A DNA stretch of 5,725 bases, from contig JAUWIO010000066.1 in NCBI GenBank assembly GCA_030605305.1, positions 1 to 5,725 of the forward strand. The letters run 5' to 3'. Positions 1-5,725 of this stretch are shown here, in pieces. Position numbers and translations under genes: made by a program. How positions within the stretch are numbered: the stretch's first letter is position 1; every line of letters begins with the position of its first letter. The stretch is from Actinomycetes bacterium (GTDB taxonomy: Bacteria; Actinomycetota; Aquicultoria; CAJVYJ01; JAUVQD01). Below the pieces are notes generated by a model. It searched no databases. It worked only from the letters and a program-made list of their open reading frames with translations, and was not told the origin of the DNA.

Positions 1-770
1 CCTCCGACTAGGCCGCCCACAAGCGGACCGAGGATATAGATCCAAAAGTCGCCTCGCGGTCCGGGTATCGCGATGGTGCCCCAGCCGGTGGCCAGGCTGA
101 CGCGCCGCGGGCCGAAATCCCGGGCGGGGTTAAATCCGGCTTGAGTTATCGGGGCGAGGACGCTGATAATGACAGCGATGGTGATGCCGATCAACACGGG
201 TTTGATCGAATCAGATATCGGCGCGCGGGTCACCGCGAAGACCATAAATACTAAGAGGCCGGCCCCGAGCGCCTCGGCAAAGAAAGCCTCCCAAATACCC
301 ACGCCGGCCAGAATATCTCCAGGTACGCCTGTAAACGCCGGATTGGGAAAGTATTCGCCAAACATCATGGCCGACCGTTCGCTGCCCGGCAGCCCCCTCA
401 GGATATTATTGTGGGCTTCGAACCGGGCGATCATATTGCTTGAGACTCCGAAGACCATCGCCCCGGCGGTGACCGCCCCGGCCAATTGCGCCAGCATGTA
501 GAGGGCGGTGGTTCGCCAATCATGGGCCCGGCGCCAGACGGCCAACGCCAACGTCACAGCCGGATTAAGGTGGCCACCGCTGTGCTCTTGCGCGACATAT
601 ATCCCCAGAGTCACACCGATGCCCCAGACAACCGCCACTTGCCATAGACCCACCTGGGCCTCGGTCAATACGGCTGCCGCGATGACGCCGGTGCCGAAGA
701 AAACTAAAATGAATGTGCCGAAGAATTCGGCGATCGCAATATCTTTCCAGTCCGGCGAGTCTTTGACCAT
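1..770 (-). CDS. glpF: MIP-family channel, glycerol facilitator (GlpF) type; 3' end beyond left edge
   Basis: This is a polytopic inner-membrane channel for passive entry of glycerol and similar small neutral solutes. It is read from ATG at 770; an in-frame TAA four codons upstream (780-782) excludes a longer start. 256 residues are visible, against about 280 for E. coli GlpF, so only the C-terminus is missing. The family signature EFFGTF..VFFGTG lies at residues 15-28. The two pore half-helices carry HLNPAVT (NPA at 69-71) and GFNPARDFGPR (NPA at 214-216). Asp218 and Arg222 after the second NPA are the usual mark of glycerol facilitators rather than water-specific aquaporins. The pore residues Trp49 and Arg217 of GlpF are kept, but Ala211 stands where E. 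coli GlpF has Phe200. There is no good ribosome-binding site (a GGAG lies 18 bases away). It follows tetR by 38 bases, so it may be an operon member. The family is certain; the substrate is inferred. Confidence 0.9.
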   Translation of the reverse strand, partial: MVKDSPDWKDIAIAEFFGTFILVFFGTGVIAAAVLTEAQVGLWQVAVVWGIGVTLGIYVAQEHSGGHLNPAVTLALAVWRRAHDWRTTALYMLAQLAGAVTAGAMVFGVSSNMIARFEAHNNILRGLPGSERSAMMFGEYFPNPAFTGVPGDILAGVGIWEAFFAEALGAGLLVFMVFAVTRAPISDSIKPVLIGITIAVIISVLAPITQAGFNPARDFGPRRVSLATGWGTIAIPGPRGDFWIYILGPLVGGLVG

Positions 771-808
771 GCAGTCAGTTTACCCGAACTCCGGCGTCAG
801 GTCTTGCT

Positions 809-1399
809 TTAGCTGCCGGCTACTCCACGCAGGAAGAGAGAGACCAGCCTTTCGGGCGTGTCGCCGGTCGACCGCGGCGCCGCCGCATCTTCGCACCCAT
901 ACATGCTCTCCATCTGATAAGCGTGGAGCATTCCAAAGAAAGTGATGGCGCCATCGTTAATAAAGTTCTGGTCAGTCGATGCGCACTCCGGCGAAGCCCG
1001 CAGGGCCTCGGCGACGAGTGCGGTGAGGCGGATGCGAAATTCCATCAGCTTTGTCTTGAATCCAGCGTCTGAGGACATGATCTCCTGGACGTTGAGTCCG
1101 GCCAGGTCCCGATTGGACTCAAAGAAGAGCAGGTGCTTACGGACAGCCAGGGTCAGGCGTTCCTCTAGCGAACCGGACTCCGAGAGGGCCGCCTCGATAG
1201 TCTTGAGGTGCTCGCCCGTTATTCGCTCGATCAAGGCCTGGAACAGCTCGCGCTTGCCGGGGAAGTAAAGGTAAACGGTTCCCTTACCCACCCCGGCGCG
1301 CTCGGCTATATCCTCTATCCGCGCTTCATGGTAGCCGGACTTCGAGAAGACCGCTAAAGCCGCATCAAGTATCTCTTGTGAACGATCTGTCGCTTGCAT
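809..1399 (-). CDS. TetR/AcrR-family transcriptional repressor, likely autoregulator of the efflux operon
   Basis: This 196-residue protein has the usual TetR-family length and layout. The N-terminal DNA-binding domain covers about residues 6-53. Residues 10-22 (ILDAALAVFSKSG) are helix 1, IEDIAERAGV (28-37) enters the helix-turn-helix, and GKGTVYLYFPGKRELF (38-53) is the recognition helix and the conserved tail after it. The remaining 140 residues form the variable helical domain for ligand binding and dimerisation, which gives no clue to the ligand. It starts with ATG 14 bases after the permease stop, without a strong Shine-Dalgarno sequence, so it is probably expressed by translational coupling or readthrough from the same transcript. 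Its likely target is the 18-base inverted repeat at 4570-4587 in the operon promoter, giving negative autoregulation. The family call is firm; the operator pairing is inference from position and symmetry. Confidence 0.93.
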   Translation of the reverse strand: MQATDRSQEILDAALAVFSKSGYHEARIEDIAERAGVGKGTVYLYFPGKRELFQALIERITGEHLKTIEAALSESGSLEERLTLAVRKHLLFFESNRDLAGLNVQEIMSSDAGFKTKLMEFRIRLTALVAEALRASPECASTDQNFINDGAITFFGMLHAYQMESMYGCEDAAAPRSTGDTPERLVSLFLRGVAGS

Positions 1400-1413
1400 C
1401 CAATCGCGTCCGT

Positions 1414-4400
1414 TTAGACAGTTGTCTCGACGGCAGGCTCAGCTATGGGCGCGGCCGCGGGTTTGCCGCCGCCGATGTTGGCGAGTATCTCAAAGACGAC
1501 CGGCGTGATGATGAGCGTCAGCGCCGTCGAGGTCGTGAGACCGCCGATAACTGTTACAGCCAGGCTCTGCGAGATCAGGCCGCCCTCCGACAGGCCCAGG
1601 CCCAGTGGCAGCAGGGCGAAGATCGTGGAGACGGCGGTCATCAATACCGGGCGCAGCCTGACCGTCCCGGCCTCTAGAAGCGCATCGCGCGTCGGCATGC
1701 CCGCGTGCCTCTTCTGCTGGACGAACTCGATCAAGACGATAGCGTTCGTCACCACAATGCCTATCAGCATCAATCCGCCGATCATGGAAGAGACACTGAT
1801 CTGCTGGCCGCTGACGTACAGGCCGCTCAGCGCGCCGGTGGCCGCGAAGGGCAGCGAGAAGAGGATAGCCAGCGGGGCCCGCGCTTCTCCGAAGGTCAGC
1901 ACCATGATGAGGTAAACGACGCCGATAGCGATGAGCATGGCCATGCCTAATTGGGCAAAGCCTTCCTCCATCATCTCGGTGATCCCGGAGACCTCAGTCG
2001 TGACGCCCTTCGGCAGCTTCAATCCGTCAAGCTCTTCCTTGAGCGCCCGTGACACTTTGCCGCTATCCATGGTCGTGATGTCGCCGGAGACTGAGGCATA
2101 TTGCCGTTCGTCGATCCGGGTAATGGTTACCGGGGTCGGCTTCTCGCTGACATCGGCGACGTCCCCAAGGCGGACGGCTATGCCCAGCGGGGATGGTATT
2201 TTCAGGTCCGCGAGCTCCTTGGTCTTCTCGAAACCATCGGTCTTGAGGCTCATGTTGACGTCTACGCCCTCATTGTCGACGGAAATCCTAGTGACGTTTT
2301 TACCGACGAGTAGTTCTCGGAGCCAGCCGCCTATCTGGGCGCTGGTCAGCCCGACCTTGGCTGCTTTCTCGTTGTCGATATCGATGGCGACTCCGGCTTT
2401 TACTTCGCCGAGATTATCGGAGATGTTCGCCAAATCATCGATTCCCTCCATGCGGGCAGTTACCTTATCTGCCGCTTCCCGGAGGTCTTCGACGTTGTTG
2501 CCGCGCACCAGTACAACTATCCCCTGGTCCATGCCGCCGCCCATGGGGTTGGTCTCGGCGACGCCGATCTGTGCGGCGCCTTTGACATCCTTGACCTCGT
2601 CGCGGCGCGTCTCGGTCAATTCCTTGATGTCCGCATCCTTCTCGAGTTCAACGAAGATGTTCGACTGGTTGGCCGAACCCATCATACCCATCATGCCGGC
2701 GCCACCGGCGTTGCCGACGGTCGTCAGGCGGCTGTCGATTCCATGATTGTTTCTAAGCAGTTCTTCTATCTCTTTGGTCTTCTCATCCAGGACGGCGAAA
2801 GAAGTCCCGGCGGGCATATCTATGGTGATGTTGAGGCTCTCTCCTTCATCGGACGGCAGGAAGTTGTAGCCGATCTGCGTCGTCAGACCCAGGCTGGCGC
2901 CGAAGATGATGAAGGCGACGGTTAGGACGATCGCTTTGTGGTTGAGTGCTTTTTCTAGGAGATTGCGATAGGCCAAGGCCAGGCCCATGACCTCTTTCCC
3001 GCCCTTGACAGGGCTTTTAGCCATCAAGAACTTGGCCATCAGCGGGACGACGGTGACGGCGACCAGTAGCGACGCCAAGATGGAGGCGACAACGGCCACC
3101 GCGAACGGCAGGAAGACTTGGCCGATAAAACCGCTGACCAGCGCCAGCGGGATGAACACTCCGACCACCGTCAGCGTCGATGACGTGATCGCGGCAGTCA
3201 CTTCCTTGGTTCCATAATTGACCAGCTCGTCGCCTTCCAGGTCGCCCTTCTGGCGGTGCCGGTAGATATTCTCGATGACGACGATACTGTCGTCGACGAT
3301 CCGCCCGACTGCTACAGCGAGGCCGGCCAGAGACATGATGTTCAAAGTGATGCCGAATTGCCTCAGGGTTACCAAGCCGATCAGAACGGAGAGCGGGATG
3401 GAGACCATCGCTATTACGGCCGAGCGCCAGTTGCCGAGGAAGAGGAGAATAACGAGCATCGCCAGCCCGGCGCCCATCAACCCCTCCCGGATCAGGCCGC
3501 TCAGAGAGTCGCGGATCATGATCGACTGGTCTTCGATCACACGTATTTTCAGGCCTTTGGGGCCGGAGGTTTGTAGGGAATCGAGCTCTTCATTGATATC
3601 GTCGGCGACGTTGACCGTGTTGGCGTCGGGGTCTTTGATGATGCTGATGCCGACGGCCGGTTTGTAGTTGAGGCGGCTGGCGACAGTCGTTTTGTCGGAA
3701 CCACGGGTGATATCGGCGATCTCGCCCAGCTTTACGGTCTTCAGCTCCGGGGCTCCAGACGCCCCGCCTGCCGCAGGTTGGGCTCCAGGAGCACCGGCCC
3801 CTGAAGGGGTTACGAGGAGGGGCATATTTTTCAAGTCATCTATGGAGTCGAACTTCTCGCCGACCGTCACCGGCATTATTCGTCCTTCGAGGGAGAGTTC
3901 GCCGGCCGGGAAGGCAAGATTGGAGGCCATAAGGAGGTTGCTGATGGTCTGGGAGTTCAAGCCGTATTCGTCGAGCTTGTCAGGCTTGAGTTCGATATTG
4001 ATGTCGCTATCTTTCTCGGCCGACATCTGGACGCTGGCGACACCCTCGATACTTTCGAGCTCCGGCACGACATCGCTTTTTACGTAGCTGAGTATCTCTT
4101 GCGAGTCTTGGGCTTCATCGGAGAGCGCCAGACGCATGATCGGCTGGGAGTCGAATGATATCCGGCCGACCTCAGGACTCTGGGCTGCCTCCGGGAGCTG
4201 GACGGCCCCGATGACATCGTCAATGGATTGCTTGGCTTTTTCCATATCGTCGCCGAACTCGAATTCCATGACGATCACGGAGACATTATCTGAAGAAGTG
4301 GAGGTCTGGGTCTTGGCGTGGTCTATGTTGCGCGTCGCCTTCTCCAGCGGTTTAGTTATCTCCTCCGCCACTTCCGACGGGCCGGCGCCAGGATAGATGG

Positions 4401-4548
4401 TCACTATAGTGACGATCGGGATGTCCATGTCCGGCATCGTTTCCATTGGGAGTTGCTGGGCGGAGTAGATACCGCCGACGAATAGCAGCACTAGGGCAAT
4501 GACGATGACCGCCGGGCTGCGCAGGGAAAAACGGGTAAATAAATCCAC
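1414..4548 (-). CDS. RND-superfamily efflux permease, SwrC/AcrB-like
   Basis: This is a proton-driven multidrug or amphiphile exporter of the inner membrane, 1044 residues, full length for the family (about 1000-1070). The start is GTG at 4548, preceded five bases upstream by GGAGG; this gives the typical beginning MDLFTRFSLRSP. A TTG four codons upstream is open but overlaps that ribosome-binding site. TM1 lies at about 13-32. TM2-6 lie at about 350-510, with the proton-relay pair Asp419-Asp420 in GRIVDDSIVVIEN. TM7 lies at about 538-556, and TM8-12 at about 865-1025. Two large extracytoplasmic loops (about 33-345 and 557-860) form the porter domains. The TM10 lysine of AcrB is absent: the motif reads GIVVTNAIVLIEF, as in SwrC/YerP. 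Unusual parts are a Gly/Ala/Pro-rich stretch at 248-268, a Met/Gly cluster at 613-628 and a Pro/Ala-rich C-terminal tail. No adaptor or outer-membrane partner gene is adjacent. The substrate cannot be read from sequence. Confidence 0.95.
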   Translation of the reverse strand: MDLFTRFSLRSPAVIVIALVLLFVGGIYSAQQLPMETMPDMDIPIVTIVTIYPGAGPSEVAEEITKPLEKATRNIDHAKTQTSTSSDNVSVIVMEFEFGDDMEKAKQSIDDVIGAVQLPEAAQSPEVGRISFDSQPIMRLALSDEAQDSQEILSYVKSDVVPELESIEGVASVQMSAEKDSDINIELKPDKLDEYGLNSQTISNLLMASNLAFPAGELSLEGRIMPVTVGEKFDSIDDLKNMPLLVTPSGAGAPGAQPAAGGASGAPELKTVKLGEIADITRGSDKTTVASRLNYKPAVGISIIKDPDANTVNVADDINEELDSLQTSGPKGLKIRVIEDQSIMIRDSLSGLIREGLMGAGLAMLVILLFLGNWRSAVIAMVSIPLSVLIGLVTLRQFGITLNIMSLAGLAVAVGRIVDDSIVVIENIYRHRQKGDLEGDELVNYGTKEVTAAITSSTLTVVGVFIPLALVSGFIGQVFLPFAVAVVASILASLLVAVTVVPLMAKFLMAKSPVKGGKEVMGLALAYRNLLEKALNHKAIVLTVAFIIFGASLGLTTQIGYNFLPSDEGESLNITIDMPAGTSFAVLDEKTKEIEELLRNNHGIDSRLTTVGNAGGAGMMGMMGSANQSNIFVELEKDADIKELTETRRDEVKDVKGAAQIGVAETNPMGGGMDQGIVVLVRGNNVEDLREAADKVTARMEGIDDLANISDNLGEVKAGVAIDIDNEKAAKVGLTSAQIGGWLRELLVGKNVTRISVDNEGVDVNMSLKTDGFEKTKELADLKIPSPLGIAVRLGDVADVSEKPTPVTITRIDERQYASVSGDITTMDSGKVSRALKEELDGLKLPKGVTTEVSGITEMMEEGFAQLGMAMLIAIGVVYLIMVLTFGEARAPLAILFSLPFAATGALSGLYVSGQQISVSSMIGGLMLIGIVVTNAIVLIEFVQQKRHAGMPTRDALLEAGTVRLRPVLMTAVSTIFALLPLGLGLSEGGLISQSLAVTVIGGLTTSTALTLIITPVVFEILANIGGGKPAAAPIAEPAVETTV

Positions 4549-4553
4549 AGAAT

Positions 4554-4558
4554 CCTCC
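4554..4558 (-). promoter_or_regulatory. Shine-Dalgarno site that decides the permease start
   Basis: The minus strand reads GGAGG, five bases before the GTG at 4546-4548. This ideal spacing favours GTG over the TTG at 4558-4560, which overlaps the site itself and has no ribosome-binding site of its own. Confidence 0.8.
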
Positions 4559-4569
4559 AAGACTATGGT

Positions 4570-4587
4570 TGACTGACTGGTCAGTCA
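4570..4587 (-). promoter_or_regulatory. TetR-type operator: 8+2+8 inverted repeat
   Basis: The sequence TGACTGACTGGTCAGTCA on the plus strand has two perfect 8-base arms (TGACTGAC / GTCAGTCA) around a 2-base centre; the match ends at the next base pair on each side. Length and symmetry fit sites bound by TetR-family dimers. It starts at the last base of the -10 box, covers the expected transcription start near 4580, and ends 21 bases before the permease start codon, so a bound repressor would block RNA polymerase. The binding protein is inferred to be the TetR-family gene at 809-1399. Confidence 0.82.
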
Positions 4588-4615
4588 TATTAGGTGGTCG
4601 ATAGTTGCATGTCAA
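4587..4615 (-). promoter_or_regulatory. Sigma-70-type promoter of the efflux operon
   Basis: On the minus strand the -35 box TTGACA (4610-4615) is a perfect consensus match. A spacer of exactly 17 bases separates it from the -10 box TAATAT (4587-4592). Transcription should start near 4580, inside the operator, leaving a short leader of about 32 bases before the permease GTG. The promoter sits in the gap after the upstream chimeric gene, so the permease, tetR and perhaps the channel form an independent unit. A strong promoter with an overlapping operator predicts low basal and high induced expression. Confidence 0.82.
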
Positions 4616-4630
4616 GGAAAGAGGCGAATC

Positions 4631-5725
4631 TTAAAGCTGGCCGGTGATGCGTTTAAAGCTTTCGGCCTTGCCTTGTTTGCTGAGTAACATATAGTTCTCG
4701 TCCTTCAGCATCTCGAAATCGGTATCGAAGTAAGCGTTGAAGACGGCCCGAAACGAGTTGACGGGAGTGATGTCGTCATAGACATAGTCCTTGGCGTCGA
4801 CTCCCGGCAGGTAATACGCGTTCAAGATACCGTAGTGGAGGTCCATGTAGCCATCCTTGGCGTACTTCTCTTCATTGATGTCCGTGTTGTAGCGAAACCC
4901 TTCGTCCGCCTGGATGATGACTATCGGCGGCCGCTCTGAATCGACCAGCAAGGTATCGAGGAGGGAGCGGATCTTGCCGTTGGCAAAGCGCACATAGTCG
5001 CGGTAGAGGTCTTCTTCGACTCCTTCAGCCTGCTCTTTATCGCTGAGCGCTCGCCCGCCGGCGTCAAAAAGGTAGGGAGTGTGCGGTATCAGCACGTGGG
5101 CGAAGACGAATTTCGGGCCCTTTATCTGCGGCGCGTCCCCCAGCGCCTGAAGTTGATAGAGCACCCGGTTCCGGTCGGCGTCCCCCTGGGGATAGAAACG
5201 GTCGAGCACCGGACCGGCCATCGTCGTGTTAAGCAGCAAGCGCGAGAAGGAGTCGAAATCGAGTTCGTAATAGTTGACGCTGATATCGGCGAATTTATTA
5301 CTGTTACTGGGCGGCCAGGCGGACCCATAATGGATAAAACTATACCCGCGCTCCTTGAGGAACCGCCAGACTTTGTAGTCCTCCAGGAGCGGCTCGACAT
5401 CTTTCTGGTCGCGAGCGGTTTCATGGTAGTCGAGGTTGAGCGAAGACGAGAGCGACAAGTATGTGACCGGATAATTCGCCCGGGCCGCGTTGACGATAAG
5501 GTCATCGAAGTCCATGGCGTTGGCGGCGACCAGCTTACGCTGATACCGACTGTAGACGACCGAGACCATCTTCGCACGAGGCGTGACTGCTTCCGCGCGG
5601 TAACGGTCGGGGTCGATCATCTTGTTCTTGGCCTTGCTGATCTGCCCGAGTATGCCGCGCGGTGGATTCGCCTTCGGGTCAATCGTCACCTCTTTAATGC
5701 CCTCCTTGATGACCTGAAGAGAATC
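4631..5725 (-). CDS. Chimeric frame: UvrD/PcrA helicase fragment joined to a sulfatase-like C-terminal domain; 5' end beyond right edge
   Basis: The frame is open from the window edge to TAA at 4631-4633, with 364 residues visible. Residues 1-79 read like the interior of a UvrD/PcrA DNA helicase: IDPKANPPRGILGQISKAKN (15-34), then VVYSRYQRKL and MDFDDLIVNA (71-80). The DEXQD Walker B motif, expected roughly 20 residues later, never appears. From about residue 82 the protein matches the C-terminal part of membrane-anchored sulfatase-like proteins of the alkaline phosphatase superfamily: NYPVTYLSLSSSLNLDY (84-100), FVFAHVLIPHTPYLFD (206-221), IIQADEG (270-276) and ITPVNSFRAVFNAYF (319-333). The N-terminal membrane segments and metal or nucleophile site of that family are missing. 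A GTG at 5689 is not a convincing start because helicase similarity continues upstream of it. Neither half looks enzymatically complete. It could be a fusion pseudogene, a real fusion or an assembly artefact. Confidence 0.8.
   Translation of the reverse strand, partial: DSLQVIKEGIKEVTIDPKANPPRGILGQISKAKNKMIDPDRYRAEAVTPRAKMVSVVYSRYQRKLVAANAMDFDDLIVNAARANYPVTYLSLSSSLNLDYHETARDQKDVEPLLEDYKVWRFLKERGYSFIHYGSAWPPSNSNKFADISVNYYELDFDSFSRLLLNTTMAGPVLDRFYPQGDADRNRVLYQLQALGDAPQIKGPKFVFAHVLIPHTPYLFDAGGRALSDKEQAEGVEEDLYRDYVRFANGKIRSLLDTLLVDSERPPIVIIQADEGFRYNTDINEEKYAKDGYMDLHYGILNAYYLPGVDAKDYVYDDITPVNSFRAVFNAYFDTDFEMLKDENYMLLSKQGKAESFKRITGQL
5478..5725 (-). other. UvrD/PcrA-type helicase segment within the chimeric frame
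   Basis: This part encodes the stretch of a superfamily 1A helicase that lies after the ATP-binding Walker A region and before Walker B, across domains 1A and 1B. The visible start, DSLQVIKEGIKE, fits the part that follows the IYD..D segment in PcrA. The following IDP..PPR.IL..IS.AKN and (M/L)DFDDL blocks occur in the family order and spacing. Walker A would lie beyond the right edge. Everything from Walker B onward (motifs II-VI) is replaced by the sulfatase-like sequence. The left boundary is approximate to within a few codons. Confidence 0.75.

Noticed and set aside
169..945. Two plus-strand open frames opposite the channel and tetR genes
   Set aside because: The minus strand here encodes recognisable MIP and TetR proteins; the plus-strand translations have no recognisable features.
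1931..2746. Long plus-strand open frame (271 codons) opposite the permease
   Set aside because: It is antisense to a certain, full-length RND gene, is rich in Ser, Pro and Thr, and resembles no family; it is a shadow of the coding strand.
4558..4560. TTG as the permease start, giving a protein four residues longer
   Set aside because: TTG overlaps the GGAGG ribosome-binding site that is ideally spaced for the GTG at 4548, and the shorter N-terminus matches the usual RND beginning.
4570..4587. The inverted repeat as a terminator hairpin or mobile-element end
   Set aside because: It has no trailing T-run and sits just after a -10 box; there is no transposase or target duplication nearby, so an operator is the better reading.
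4352..4615. Minus-strand 87-codon frame overlapping the permease N-terminus and promoter
   Set aside because: It is the permease coding region read in another frame and would start upstream of the predicted transcription start.
4616..4633. Possible terminator after the chimeric gene
   Set aside because: The bases after its stop (GATTCGCCTCTTTCC on the minus strand) contain no stem-loop or T-run, so no factor-independent terminator can be called.
5687..5707. GTG at 5689 with an AAGGAGG upstream as the true start of the right-hand gene
   Set aside because: The frame stays open to the window edge and the residues upstream of the GTG still read as helicase sequence in family order; the AAGGAGG also lies 11 bases away, which is long.

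Overview
The window holds four genes, all on the minus strand and packed with short gaps. Read in the direction of transcription (right to left) they are: a chimeric reading frame that runs off the right edge (5725 to 4631), an RND-superfamily efflux permease (4548 to 1414), a TetR/AcrR-family repressor (1399 to 809), and a glycerol-facilitator-type MIP channel that runs off the left edge (770 to 1). No RNA genes, CRISPR arrays, insertion sequences or factor-independent terminators were seen. No gene-free stretch exceeds about 85 bases.

The centre is an efflux operon with a readable control region. Upstream of the permease is a near-consensus housekeeping promoter (TTGACA, 17-base spacer, TAATAT). 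A perfect 8+2+8 inverted repeat starts on the last base of the -10 box and covers the expected transcription start. The tetR gene begins 14 bases after the permease stop, so the simplest model is a repressor that shuts off its own operon by binding this site until a ligand, probably a pump substrate, releases it. The channel gene begins 38 bases after tetR with no visible terminator between them, so it may belong to the same transcript.

The permease resembles the SwrC/YerP type known from Gram-positive bacteria. It lacks the TM10 lysine of AcrB, and no membrane-fusion adaptor or outer-membrane channel gene is next to it. With the moderately GC-rich composition and mixed ATG/GTG starts, this suggests a single-membrane or actinobacteria-like environmental lineage, but taxonomy is only a weak inference.

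The strangest part is the right end. One uninterrupted frame starts as the interior of a UvrD/PcrA-type DNA helicase (through the MDFDDL segment) and changes within a few codons, near 5475-5500, into the C-terminal part of a sulfatase-like alkaline-phosphatase-superfamily protein. Each half is missing its essential remainder. This is either a genuine in-frame deletion or recombination fusion, or an assembly chimera. It is the item most worth checking.
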